This document shows positions 45,199 to 57,556 of a stretch of DNA of 64,000 bases, piece by piece; position 1 is the first letter of the stretch, and the number at the start of each line of letters is the position of its first letter. The position numbers were made by a program, and so were the translations under genes. The notes under the pieces are model-generated. The model saw only the letters and a program-made list of their open reading frames with translations. It was not told where the DNA came from and searched no databases. This stretch comes from Chlorops oryzae (Eukaryota > Arthropoda > Insecta > Diptera > Chloropidae): positions 40,370,999-40,434,998 of the forward strand of contig CM035808.1 of NCBI GenBank assembly GCA_020466095.1. The letters run 5' to 3'.

Positions 45199-45214
45199 GT
45201 CTGTCTGTCTGTCG
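45135..45214 (+). repeat. TCTG tetranucleotide microsatellite
   Basis: About 20 units of TCTG with one TCTC interruption. It is the microsatellite characteristic of DINE elements. Confidence 0.95.
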
Positions 45215-45589
45215 GTCACACTTTAGTTTTTCGTAATTTACTCCTAAGCCATGAAAGATATCATATTGAAATTCGGCATGGACTTGAACCAGGTAAATGT
45301 CCGAAAAACTGCATAAAAATTGTTTTCGTAGTCCCTCCTTGGGTTGTGGGAAGTGGTTCAGAAGTTTCAAAAATCACGATTTTTAAGGTTTTTCCTGGAT
45401 AACTTTTTTACTATACATCCCAGCTTATTGAAGTTTGGTGAGTGTATAGCTACTATGTAGACTTAAGCTTCCGCTGAAAAAAAATTGCGACATCGCTATA
45501 TTTATGGTCATCATCCTACACATTAGAAAAAAACACTCTTTCTCTTATTCTCATATCTGTATACAAAAATGATGTTTTTTTTTGCTTCT

Positions 45590-48190
45590 TCTGATTGTGT
45601 ATTTTGCCGCCAAATAAAGTCGTCACTTAAGGTTAAAATTTGGCCATGACCACCATTCGCGAAATTCGCAAAAATTTGATTTTCACTATTTTGAATTGAG
45701 TATTTCGCAGCTAAACAAAATGTCCTCTAAGGGTTAAAATTTGATCAAGACCATCATTCGCGAGATTCACAAAAATTTGAATTTCACTAGTTTGAATTGA
45801 GTATTTCGCTGCTCGACAAAATTACCTCTAACGGTTAAAATTTGACCATGACCACCATTCGCGAAATTCGCAAAAATTTGATTTTCACTATTTTGAATTG
45901 AGTATTTCGCAGCTAGACAAAATGTCTTCTAACGGTTAAAATTTGATCAAGATCACCTTCCGCGAAATTCGCGAAAAAATGATATTCACTATTTTGAATT
46001 GAGTATTTCGCAGCTAAACAAAATGTCCTCTAGGGGTTACAATTTGATCAAGACCACCATTCGCGAAATTCACAAAAATTTGATTTTCACTAGTTTGAAT
46101 TGAGTATTTCGCTGCTAGACAAAATTACCTCTAACGGTTAAAATTTGACCATGACCACCATTCGCGAAATTCGCAAAAATTTGATTTTCACTATTTTGAA
46201 TTGAGTATTTCGCAGCTAGACAAAATGTCTTCTAACGGTTAAAATTTGATCAAGATCACCTTCCGCGAAATTCGCGAAAATATGATATTCACAGTTTTGA
46301 ATTGAGTATTTCACAGCTAAACAACATGTCCCCTAAGGGTTAAAATTTGATCAAGACCATCATTCGCGAAATTCGCAAAAATTTGATTTTCACTAGTTTG
46401 AATTGAGTATTTCGCTGCTAGACAAAATTACCTCTAAGGGTTAAAATTTGGCCATGACCACTATTCGCAAAATTCGCGAAAACTTGATTTTCACTATTTT
46501 GAATTGAGTATTTCGCAGCTAGACAAAATGTCTTCTAACGGTTAAAATTTGATCAAGATCACCTTCCGCGAAATTCGCGAAAAAATGATATTCACTATTT
46601 TGAATTGAGTATTTCGCAGCTAAACAAAATGTCCTCTAGGGGTTACAATTTGATCAAGACCACCATTCGCGAAATTCACAAAAATTTGATTTTCACTAGT
46701 TTGAATTGAGTATTTCGCTGCTAGACAAAATTACCTCTAACGGTTAAAATTTGACCATGACCACCATTCGCGAAATTCGCAAAAATTTGATTTTCACTAT
46801 TTTGAATTGAGTATTTCGCAGCTAGACAAAATGTCTTCTAACGGTTAAAATTTGATCAAGATCACCTTCCGCGAAATTCGCGAAAATATGATATTCACAG
46901 TTTTGAATTGAGTATTTCACAGCTAAACAACATGTCCCCTAAGGGTTAAAATTTGATCAAGACCATCATTCGCGAAATTCGCAAAAATTTGATTTTCACT
47001 AGTTTGAATTGAGTATTTCGCTGCTAGACAAAATTACCTCTAAGGGTTAAAATTTGGCCATGACCACTATTCGCAAAATTCGCGAAAACTTGATTTTCAC
47101 TATTTTGAATTGAGTATTTCGCATCCAAACAAAATGTCCTCTAAGGGTTAAAATTTGATCAAGACCACCATCCGCGAAATTCACGAAAATTTGATTTTCA
47201 CAGTTTTGAATTGAGTATTTCACAGCTAAACAACATGTCCCCTAAGGATTAAAATTTGATCAAGACCACCATTCGCGAAATTCGCGAAAACTTGATTTTC
47301 ACTATTTTGAATTGAGTATTTCGCAGCTAAACAAAATGTCCTCTAAGGGTTAAAATTTGATCAAGACCACCATCCGCGAAATTCGCGAAAATTTGATTTT
47401 CACAGTTTAGAATTGAGTATTTCACAGCTAAACAACATGTCCCCTAAGGGTTAAAATTTGATCAAGACCATCATTCGCGAAATTCGCAAAAATTTGATTT
47501 TCACTAGTTTGAATTGAGTATTTCGCTGCTAGACAAAATTACCTCTAAGGGTTAAAATTTGGCCATGACCACTATTCGCAAAATTCGCGAAAACTTGATT
47601 TTCACTATTTTGAATTGAGTATTTCGCATCCAAACAAAATGTCCTCTAAGGGTTAAAATTTGATCAAGACCACCATCCGCGAAATTCACGAAAATTTGAT
47701 TTTCACAGTTTTGAATTGAGTATTTCGCAGCTAAACAAAATGTCCTCTAAGGGTTAAAATTTGATCAATACCATCATTCGCGAAATTTGCGAAAATTTGA
47801 TTTTCACAGTTTAGAATTGAGTATTTCACAGCTAAACAACATGTCCCCTAAGGGTTAAAATTTGATCAAGACCACCATTCGCGAAATTCGCAAAAATTTG
47901 ATTTTCACTATTTTGAATTGAGTATTTCGCAGCTAGACAAAATGTCTTCTAACGGTTAAAATTTGATCAAGATCACCTTCCGCGAAATTCGCGAAAAAAT
48001 GATATTCACTATTTTGAATTGAGTATTTCGCAGCTAAACAAAATGTCCTCTAGGGGTTACAATTTGATCAAGACCACCATTCGCGAAATTCACAAAAATT
48101 TGATTTTCACTAGTTTGAATTGAGTATTTCGCTGCTAGACAAAATTACCTCTAACGGTTAAAACTTGACCATGCTCACCATCCGCAAAAA
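45590..48190 (+). repeat. 101-bp satellite, 26 monomers, with 606-bp higher-order repeat
   Basis: The anchor TTGAATTGAG recurs at 45691, 45792, 45893, 45994, 46095 and so on to 48115, exactly every 101 bp with no net indel. Monomers fall into types marked by TCTTCTAACGG, CCTCTAGGGGTTAC, TACCTCTAACGG and CCCCTAAGGG. Six types in the same order make a 606-bp unit, present at 45893-46498 and again at 46499-47104, identical by eye. The first monomer (45590) and the last (48115) are degenerate. Each monomer carries TTCGCGAA or a variant. Confidence 0.95.
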
Positions 48191-48413
48191 TTTTGTGCTT
48201 AATAATATTCTCGAGTTTTAGATGCTAAATCGAAGTACAGATAAGTTATAAATAGATATCCAAGCTAGAACAACGAAAACGGCAGGAATTTTTGTTAAGG
48301 CGATGTTTTAACATATTTCAGGCTGAGGAAAAGTTATGTGTGCAATCGGCTTTGCCGATGTAAACTTCTTTACTTGTTTTTTTTTGAGATATGACATTCT
48401 TGAAGTAAATGAA

Positions 48414-50394
48414 CAGATTAATCATATTTAGTTTTGATTTCCCAATATTTTAAAAAAATATATTTTTTTCGAGACAGTGGCTGCTTTTTTGCATAAAAGC
48501 CTAGTATGGAAACTATGAAAGGAATATGCAGGGTGTCCCGGAACCGGTGGTCAACCATTTTTTTTTTAAGTTTAAACGCCCAATTTTGTTCATTTAAGTA
48601 CCCAGTTGCAAATTTTATACTCTCTGGATTGATCATTTGAACATTCCTAAACGAGGAGATATCGTAGACTTTTCCAATCACTTTTACACATTTACTTTTT
48701 TCGAGCATGGCCTTCCATATTGTTCTCATGAGCAGGCAGAAAGTGAGGTGTTCAAAAAACTGTTGGTTTTGCGTTTTGTTTTTACATTTTAGTTCAATCC
48801 TGAAAGTATGCTACTTGTTTATAAAAAAAAACAAACGCTATTCTTTGAACACATCACCTTTTCCCTGCTTAATGACTGCCAAGCGAAGTAATTTCTATTG
48901 ACAGTGCTTGGGATACTTCAAGTGATGCATCGGTTAGAAGAGGACTACCCCTCATTTGCAACTGGGTAGTTTAAACCAAATATTTTGTCTAAACGACAAC
49001 TGAGGACCATGTTTTTTCATTTCGAGTAGTTTAAACTGGAAACTGAAGTTTAAACTGCAACTCATTTACCGGCCCTTAAAGTTAAAGAAAGTTAGCATTA
49101 TGATATCATTCAATATATCGAGAAACTCAATTTAACGATAAGTGCTGGCAACGTTAAGCTCGTTAAATCGGAAGTCTGCCTGTAAAATAGAATAAAATTG
49201 AAAATTTGCCTTACCGGAGTTTAGATGAATCATCAGTTCGGTGAGTCTCGAAATTACATCGAATTCGATTTAAATTTTAGCACATCAAAATATAACGAAG
49301 CTTTGAAAGCACAACAAAATTCACAAATGTTCATGGATTGGAATTAATGAATTCAATATTTTCGCGACTGGGAAAGGCTTTTCAACTGATGAAAATCCCA
49401 AATTCATAAGAGTAAAATCAAACATGTAGGTAATTTTGAGCGAGCATCCTAATGTAGGAGGTGCAATTAAGTCGAAAATTTATTCAAATTTTACACTTTG
49501 TAAACAACGAAATCGTCACCTCATTTGTAATTTCACTTTTGACCGATTGTGAACAAAGTTTTTCTTGTTTTTTATATTTCAATACAAATTTGTTCAAATA
49601 TATTTGAATGTAATGTCTTAAGTGTCCTTTAATTCGCCGATGCCGAGGAAATGTAACTGTATTCCACAACAATTGCTTCGTAACTAAACTTTGCTTGTTA
49701 GAATATTTTTTAAGAAATCCTCTTACTATTCCCGAACGAAGCTCTTCTCGAAATTGAGTGGTTTTATGAAAATGCTTCGAATTGAAATTAATTATGTTAA
49801 GCATTAAATAAAAAAATATAAATTTTTTTTAAATTTTCTTTTATTCATTTTAATTAAACGGAATTTAAAAAAATATATATATTTTGTATGAAAAATTTAC
49901 ATACAATATATAATTCCACTCAATTCCTATCCTTCGATACACTCAATTTTGTGTTCTCGATTATGCTGCCGCAACAATGTTGCATGATAGCGTAATGTTC
50001 GGCAACAACCACTTGTTATATAAAATGAGAATATCTTGAAGCCTTTACCTCTTAGCCGTATCGGCATTAAAATTTATTATTTACGAAATTGAAAATGGCA
50101 CGTGCTTTTATAATTTTTTTTTCACTTGATTTTCTTGCTTTTTATCACATATAAAAATGCTTTCTTCTCTGCTTCTAAGTGGATGGTGATGCATTTTAGC
50201 TATTTTGTCATTTTTCCTGAAGTGAAAACGTGTCAATAAAAATCCAACTAGGCTTCTTAGTGGAAAAATATGAGACAAGGAAGTGTCTTTAAACATTTAA
50301 ATGTCATTTTATTTTTATCTCCATGCCACAAAGGTATATTCAACGTTAAGCACTGAGCTTTAGAGAGATTTTTCTTTTAAGAAGAGGTGTAAGT
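48414..50394. other. Upstream region, one 103-residue frame of unknown meaning
   Basis: The minus-strand frame 48418-48729 (103 codons) has no domain I recognise. It covers CAGGGTGTCCCGGAACCGG (48530 region), which looks like a transposon terminus, so the frame is more likely mobile DNA than a gene. The remainder is AT-rich without features. Confidence 0.4.
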
Positions 50395-50672
50395 TATTAT
50401 TAAGGCAACAGAAAATAAGTAAATTCGACACCTAAAAGTATGCATTTGAAGACTTAAAAACCAATTTATAACATTTTAAGCCTTTATAAACGAAAATTGA
50501 TAAAGGCTTTAGATGTATCCTCACATTTTTCAATCCATTTCCTGAAATTGTTATTAAATGGGCAAACCTACAAGAATGAACATATTTGTCACTATCAAAA
50601 TCAGAATATTTATATGCATACTTTTTGGTGTTGAATTTAAATATTTTCTGCTGCCCTATTTATTATTTAAGT
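50395..50672. mobile_element. Repeat family R1, copy 3
   Basis: Left TTAAGGCAACAGAAAATAAG with ACACCTAAAAGTATGCAT, right ATGCATACTTTTTGGTGTTG with ATTTTCTGCTGCCC: inverted ends of about 50 bp. The shortest complete copy (about 280 bp). Confidence 0.75.
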
Positions 50673-51573
50673 TCATCATGACCAAAAGGAGATTTTTAAG
50701 ATCCATTCGGTTTCTTCAATTCCTCCACGGATGTCCTAAGTACGCCATTTACTATTTTGGACATGCAATAATCGTGCTGTCAGGTGCCATTTTTATCGTA
50801 TGTCATTCTACGATTTCGTTTTCTGATTAGTGGCCTCAGTTGTTTGTGCATTTTTTATGAAAGCTGGTTACTCGATGATGTCAAATTTTCTCCAAACAAC
50901 CCAAAGAAACAATCTAAACTCAATGAGGAATTTTTAAGAAGAACATGAATCCCAATTCGATTAAATGTTGTACTTTGAAAATTACTTTCTCTAATTGGAT
51001 TTTTCCTCTTATCGAATCACTTGTAAGTTTTAGTGATTGATTGAGTGATTGATTGACGGATTTGTAAACTTAAACGACTTGCCAATGGAAGGAGAATATC
51101 AAACTTTAAATCCCAGACACGTTTCACAAAGAGCCACAAAGGATGCTTGAATGAAAATTATCAAATTGAGCAATAAATTGAGTCTTTTTTCCTTTTAATT
51201 TTTATTTTCAGTTTTCTTTTTATGTATAAAGATGCCATTTCAAAGCTTCAATATAAATTTAATGCCATCATTTCATCCGAAAAACGATGCGAAAACAATA
51301 GAATCGAAATAGGAAATAAAAATTTATGAGAAAATTCGGAATTTTGATGGATTTTCATGTCTGTTCATGCGCTTTATGAATATCATGGAATTTTGAATTC
51401 CGCCCCTCTGCAAAACTTTATTTTTCCTCTATAAAGAGAAATGTTTGTTTTCATGTTTATGCATTTAATGTTGATCTGCTGTGCAACTATGCTTACAAAA
51501 TTTTATATTGAACGATGATAAAAGTTTGAATTTTGATAGTATTATAGAATATTTATATGAACGTATGTAAATT

Positions 51574-52045
51574 AGGGGTGTCTCAGAATAACAATTTTTT
51601 TGCACGCACTTTTTTTTTAGAAACTTGAAATATTTTTAAGAATTTTTTCAGATTTTTTTGGAAAAGACGTGGGGTTTGCTCTACGTGAATTTCCGCAAAA
51701 CATCGATCCTTTCTTGTATATTTTGAGTTTCATTTCTCGAGATATTCAGGCTTTTGGAAAGAAAAATATCCTAGCTTTATTTTCGAGTATAGAAAATACA
51801 AATTTTTTCACTCATTAATTCACTTTTTTTTTGAAAAAAATATCAGAACGCTCGAAAGGATGCTTCATAATTTGAGAGCTTTATATGAAAATGTGGACAA
51901 GTAATCATACAATTTTAAAGATAGAGAAGTCTATAAATTTGATTTAAGAAATTGGTATTTTACTCTGGTGGCCTTAAAGCGATTTCCTATTATGTTCTTA
52001 AAAACGCTATCACAAAAATACATTGCATATTTCAAGGCTTTTATT
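51574..52045. repeat. Repeat family R2, copy 3
   Basis: Begins near TTAGGGGTGTCTCAG and runs to TCACAAAAATACATTGCATATTTCAAGG, parallel to 11540-12035. The frame 51968-52246 overlapping its end has no domain. Confidence 0.65.
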
Positions 52046-55000
52046 TGTAATTTTCATTTCTTGTATGGTATTTCATTGGGTGCAATCAGCAGACTCAACT
52101 TTTCAGCAAAAAAAATTTTTTTGAGCATCCTTAAGTACCCACATATGAAAAGTGTGCAATCAAATTTCCAATTTTCTTTATTAGAAAAAAATGTAATTTC
52201 GAATAATTTTTTCCCTAAAATTGGCCAACATTTTGAGTACGAGTAAAAAGAAATTGTTTAATTCCAATCAAGTCCAATAAACGTGATATTAATTTTTATA
52301 TTAAATTTAAAAAAAAATATCCTCGAACTGCGATTCGAAGTTAAATGGGAAGAAAGCTATTTCCGAAACATCTGCTGTCTACTTAAGTACATCGAAAGTA
52401 GGTACTTAACTGAAGTATGTAGACGCAATGTAAAAAACTCAATAACACGAATATGAAAGAGGCTTAATAAAATCCTCCAATGTAGACCCCAAAAAACCTC
52501 AATTATCAACCTTACAAACTTAATTAAGTGATGTAACAAAGTAGATAACACGACGCAACTACAGCAGAAGCCAGCCGTTCGGATAGATGAGGCGGAAGCA
52601 GCAGCAGCAGCAGCCGACGATACAACAAAGCTTGAGTGGAGTGAAGCCATGTGGATGTCCTTGTACCTTTTTGACGTCGGGATTTTGTGTGTCGATGTAG
52701 GAAGGAAACGATGTTGAAATACTTTACGATTTTTTACTATACGTTGTGCGTGTGTTGTTTTCCAAAGTGTCCCGAAAATCGGTTCCCGCGATGCCTTCAC
52801 TACAGCGATGCCGTTACAATGTCATGCTTGAACGTTGAACTAAGACAATTTTCAGGTGTCTCTGGCATCGTTGTTGTTGTTCTTTTTGCGGTTTCTGCTC
52901 CAAGTTGTGATGAACACATTTATGACATGTTTATACCATAAAGAGAATAAAAGGAATACACAATGCGATTAAAGTTAGTCATACGGACACATCTTTATGT
53001 GGATGACAATCCGATAAGCACCTGTCAAATGCTGACAACTTAACGATATTTATGATATCTATGGGAATTTATTTATTCGAGTTGTCTTCTTGTTGATGCT
53101 TTCGGATCAAAAAATATCCGGAAAGCTTAAATTCGAACCGCAATTGATAGCGATTCATCTTAATTTTTTTGGGTGCAAATCATCTTTTTTCTAACAGGAT
53201 CATATAAAGATAATGTGCCAGGAAAGTAATCATTATTTTTCCTTAACTAATTTTTCCATTTTGAAACAGATCTCATATACCTATTACTTGGTCCTTTGCA
53301 CCCTTTTAACGCTCTAAAATCTAAAATTTTGTGATAATTTTTAGGGTTTTTTTCCTGCACCTTTTGCTAAGCCTTTACAGGTACTTAAAACCTCATTTAA
53401 CTTTCAGCTGCATAGAAAAACTAAAAACCGGGAAATATTTTGTTCGGACAATTTTTTTTTTCAGTGTAGGCTATACAGTACTCAAAATTTCCAATCGAAA
53501 ACGTGCCCAAATGAATCGTGAAAATCAAGTACGTTCGGTTTATTTAACTGAGTGACCGCAAACACATGTCACAATAGATCAGTTATTTTCCTCGTTGCCA
53601 TTTTTCTGTTTGTTGCTTTCCGTTGAGGAGCAACTGGATGTGGCCAACAATGATGTTTTCCGTTTTCACTAAACTTTATTGAAGAAAATTTAAACATTGG
53701 AGCTGGAAAATGCACCCATGTTCACGCTTAAATCTGTTTATAAAAGTTTGCTAAAAGCACAACTCTTTAATCAAATTCTGACGCAAAAAACAAAAATAAA
53801 AAAAACTAGCATGCTATAAAATAGTTTATTTTGCTAGCATAAGGCGATGGGGTGCGATAAAAAAGATGCTTTTAAATATCGTGAAGCCATGGAAGCAGCA
53901 TTTTCATTTCATCACAGATTAAATAGACGATACAGGCGGGAAAAAGGAATGCAGTCATCAAATTCCGGAATTAAGTTACATGAATTTCTGTGTGAAATAA
54001 TTGAGCTTTAGGGGCAAATAAGTATGAGTATGTGAAAGCTATGTGAAGGCAAACCTTTTTCATAAACTTGGAATATCGCCCTTTGAGGAAGCCAATTTGT
54101 TTTGGGCTTTAAGATAAACTAGATAGAAATTTCCATGAATCCTCTCGCTGTCAATATGATATTGTATGGACACTTTGATATCTCTTAGGGGAAAAATTAT
54201 GGAAAAAAAAGTATAAAAGGAAAGTCAATTATGTATGTTTATATATGTTTTACTCAATAAACTAAACAAAATTTATTTCTCTTATCCATCGTGCAACGTC
54301 AATCAAATGCATTTGACATTAAAAACTTGTTGGCTGCATTTTTTTTTTTTTTCAAAAAAATTCCACTTTAGCTTATCAACAAACGCAAAAAGCAAAAGGC
54401 AACAACACATCTGAGAAATCGTCCTCTTCAATTGCAAAAGCTAAAACGAATTTATCCTTTCGGATTTATTGTAGTGCTCAAGCAAAGCAATGGGAAAAGA
54501 GCAAGCTGCTGCAACAACATACACTCTTCCATTATATCCTTTTGAAAGCTTATTTTTAGAGATGCTTTCATAGCGTTGTTGACTTTTTCAAAATTGCACA
54601 AAATGGATGTAAAGTCGTTTAAGTAGATTTATTTAGTTTGTGGCTTTTAGATAAGTAAATTCTTCTTACGAAATTCGCAGTAAAGTGACAAGAGAAATAT
54701 TATTATTATTTATTTGTTGAACTGTTTTTTTTTTTTTTTTTTTTTGAAGAGAATGTGTTTTCCACGATTTTCCTTTGAGAGCTTAATGTATAGAATGTAT
54801 GTATAGAAATATATTTTGTTTGATGGGTTAAATTGGCCCTAGAGACCTCTACTTCGTTCATCGTTAGCGAAAGTTTTTGAGCGATCATTAAAATGGAATT
54901 GCATGTTAGATAAACCCGGCAAAAAGTTGCAATTCTGTGTCCTATGAATGGTTATGTAATCATTAATTTCTCTCTCTAGAGGACATGCTTTAAGGCAGAA

Positions 55001-55496
55001 AGTAGTATTTTGAATCAAATGAGAAAGTATCTGAAAACGGGTATCCATTAGGGTTTAATCGCTTAAAAATCCCTAATGTGATAAAGTGGCAAAACCTTCA
55101 ATCAATTGATGACAATTTGTCAATCAACGACACTTTCTTTCTGTTCTTCAAAGTGAAAAGCAAACGATTGAAAGCTTCAAGTCGATGGGCTTGGTCTGCT
55201 GAAATAGTGAAATAGGAAGAGATGAAGGTTCCTCGAATTCAACTGTCTAAGGACTTTAAGCAGCTTTCTTCCGATCAAAATGGAAAATAATCTCCTTTCA
55301 CTGAAATAAATCGAGAAATGCTTTCTTAAAACCCAAAATGTTTAGAGAAAAAGGAAGCCACAATGTTGGTTATTTTCAAGGAATCGTCAAGGATATACAT
55401 TTTATTGCATACTCATTCGATGATTCTGCTTTTGCAGCTGTGTCTCTCATTCAACGCCAACAGGTGGTTATTCTATGATTGGAATTGGTGTAAGTT
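52046..55496. other. Upstream region, no gene recognised
   Basis: 52540-52800 is less AT-rich with a CAG/GCA run (52598-52616). The overlapping frame 52357-52800 (minus) contains poly-Ala from this run, which is not evidence of a gene. It could hold a 5'UTR exon, but no splice pattern decides this. Nothing else seen. Confidence 0.4.
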
Positions 55497-56435
55497 GTTT
55501 TAATATGTTTGATTTAGTTGAGGATTTTCATTTCATTTTTGGCAAGAAGCTCATAACGAATGTAAAAAATAATAAAGTAAAATTAATTCTAAATTAAATA
55601 AATATTTCAATGTATTTTGAATTAAATTCAGAATCTAGGACCCTAATAACAATGCCAAACTCTCCATATGCATTATTCGATGTGTTTCTTTTTAAATTCG
55701 TCATTAAATCCCATAGGTCTCGAACACCTTTAATGATCTGAAATATTGTTTTGCCGTGGGCTTTTGTCCCTTCAGGTCAGCACACAAATTTTAATTTAAT
55801 GAGGACACCTCGAGTAAAAGTTTAAAAAAAAAATCTTATTTTTTAACATTTAATTGACCTCATTTCAGTCGAATTCATAAACAACAACGCGAGGCCAATT
55901 CTTTTCGGTTCGAATCACGCATTTCCATATAAATTTATCGACCTAAGTGACCTGTCAAGTCCTTTTATTAAAAAGCCATTATCCACGGGTGATAGCGTAA
56001 TAAATATACATGAAATCACCCACGCCATAGCAGTGGATAATGATGTTTATTTTTTTAAATATCAATTCAGGCTCAACAGACAGCGAGCAAAATAACAACA
56101 TTGTATTTTATTTATTTTTAATAATCTGTGCTATTTTCCCCATCCAGAAACATCACTCACACTCAATGTTTGAATGTTGCTATTAGAAATGGTACATAAT
56201 TAGTTCCACGTGCCATCCGGATGAGCGAACACCTCATTTAACTTCCGAATTTCAATTCATTGGTCTTCTTTGCAACGGTCGCTTAAACATTATGTTCTCA
56301 AGGCGTTTCCATTTGGGGTGAAAATGCGTAAATCTTAGATTTTTACTGGAAAAAATAATCTTTTTCAAAATAAATAAAGATTTCATCGAGATAAATCCAT
56401 CCGTCATCTATTTTATTTTATTTTTTTTATTCTTT
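55497..56435 (+). repeat. Direct duplication, copy 1 (uninterrupted)
   Basis: Nearly identical to 57557-57904 plus 59112-59715. Includes a compound hairpin at 55977-56042 with outer arms CATTATCCAC/GTGGATAATG and inner arms GGGTGAT/ATCACCC. Unknown function; it may be a transposon of its own. It provides an empty site for element D at CTTATTTTTTAAC. Confidence 0.93.
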
Positions 56436-57220
56436 TATTTTTTGACAAAAAGATCAAAAGATCTATTAATGATTGCGGTGCAAACAAATTTCAGATTATT
56501 TTGACACATTATTCGAGCTTAACCGTTTGCACCCCGCCTAGGGCGGACATGGCCATGTTTCGTCACGACGCCACCCGTGATCATCAGCGCCTTTGGAGTG
56601 CATAAGTATTTAAAAAATTCAAACACCTTATAGGTGAAACTTTTTAAAATTTTGAGAATTATACACATTGATGCTAATGGTATTTTAGGGAACGTTAACC
56701 CGGCAAAAAAATTTTCCAGTTTTTGACTTAAGCCATGATTGGCAGTCTAAATAATGTGCACCGAATCATTAAAGATCTTTTTATTTATTTATTTTTTAAT
56801 TATTTTATTTTTTTGTTTATTAAAATACTAGAGCCCTGCACAAGTATGCTTGAAACGTTTCAAGCACATTTGATATTTTACAAGCACTGTGCTTGGTTCG
56901 GCTTGGCGAACAAGCCCAGTGCACGATAACTGCTTGTTTTTATAAGAAAACAAAATGAGAAAAGAGCGCGTAATAGCGCGAGAGTAAAGCTTTGACTTCA
57001 TCTTTTTGCAAAACCAATTCATTTGAAATACTGGCAGAGCATAAAGAAAATAAAAACTTACTTTTGTTTTGTTTTATGAAGTATTTAGAACGTAAGGCAT
57101 TTAGAACATTTGAGGCTTTTCTCTTTCACAATTTTTTCATTTCTCAATCGCAATTAAGACAAAAAATAAATTGATTGATGTGTAGATTAATACATATGTA
57201 TACGTATGTATACAAATATT
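56436..57220. other. Spacer between duplicated units
   Basis: AT-rich apart from 56519-56600. Short palindromes CTTGAAACGTTTCAAG (56848-56863) and CAAGCACTGTGCTTG (56880-56894) lie close together. No gene seen. Confidence 0.5.
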
Positions 57221-57556
57221 TATACCCGAACAGGGTATATTGCGTTTGTGTGGTTGTGTGTAACACCCAGAACCAGTCGAGATAGACCATACAAAGTATA
57301 TATAGAAATGATCAGCGTCACGAGGAGATTCGATTTGGACATGTCCGTCCGTCTGTCTGTCTGTCCGTCTGTCTGTCTGTTTGTATACAGTTATCTTATC
57401 TAAGGAGTTGAGCTATCTTGAAGAAATTTGGTATGCGTGCTAACGGGGACATGAGTAAGAACAAGTTCGAGAATGGAGCCGATCGGACCATGTTTAGGGG
57501 TACCTCCAGTACTAGGGTCTGTTACGAAAATCACAAAAAACTGCTCTAAAACCAGA
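57221..57556 (+). mobile_element. DINE-type element E, 3' end missing
   Basis: Starts TATACCCGAACAGGGTATA (hairpin), then ATATATAGAAATGATCAG, GACATGTCC and a TCCG/TCTG microsatellite (57343-57380). No ...ACTTGTT end is found before copy 2 of the duplication begins. Confidence 0.7.

Larger units (their letters stand above)
45005..48378 (+). mobile_element. DINE/Helentron-type element F carrying a satellite array
   Basis: A second DINE subfamily. The start TATACCTTTTCC...GGAAAGGGTATA is a hairpin, followed by ATATATTCTTGATCAG and CGATCTAGCCATGTC, close to remembered DINE-1. A TCTG microsatellite follows at 45135-45214. The 3' end has a hairpin ATCGGC TTT GCCGAT (48342 region) and finishes TTCTTTACTTGTT. 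Between them lies a 26-unit 101-bp array. No protein-coding potential. Confidence 0.8.
44787..48413. repeat. About 30-bp inverted repeats flanking element F
   Basis: 44787-44823 (TTTACTTCAAAGATGTCATA...) is the approximate reverse complement of 48380-48413 (...GAGATATGACATTCTTGAAG). Element F therefore appears inserted inside an older inverted-repeat element. Confidence 0.5.

Noticed and set aside
45100..45402. 100-codon plus frame with CLSV repeats
   Set aside because: Translation of the TCTG microsatellite of DINE element F.
52357..52800. 147-codon minus frame with poly-Ala
   Set aside because: Poly-Ala comes from a CAG/GCA repeat; no conserved domain and no splice or codon signal.
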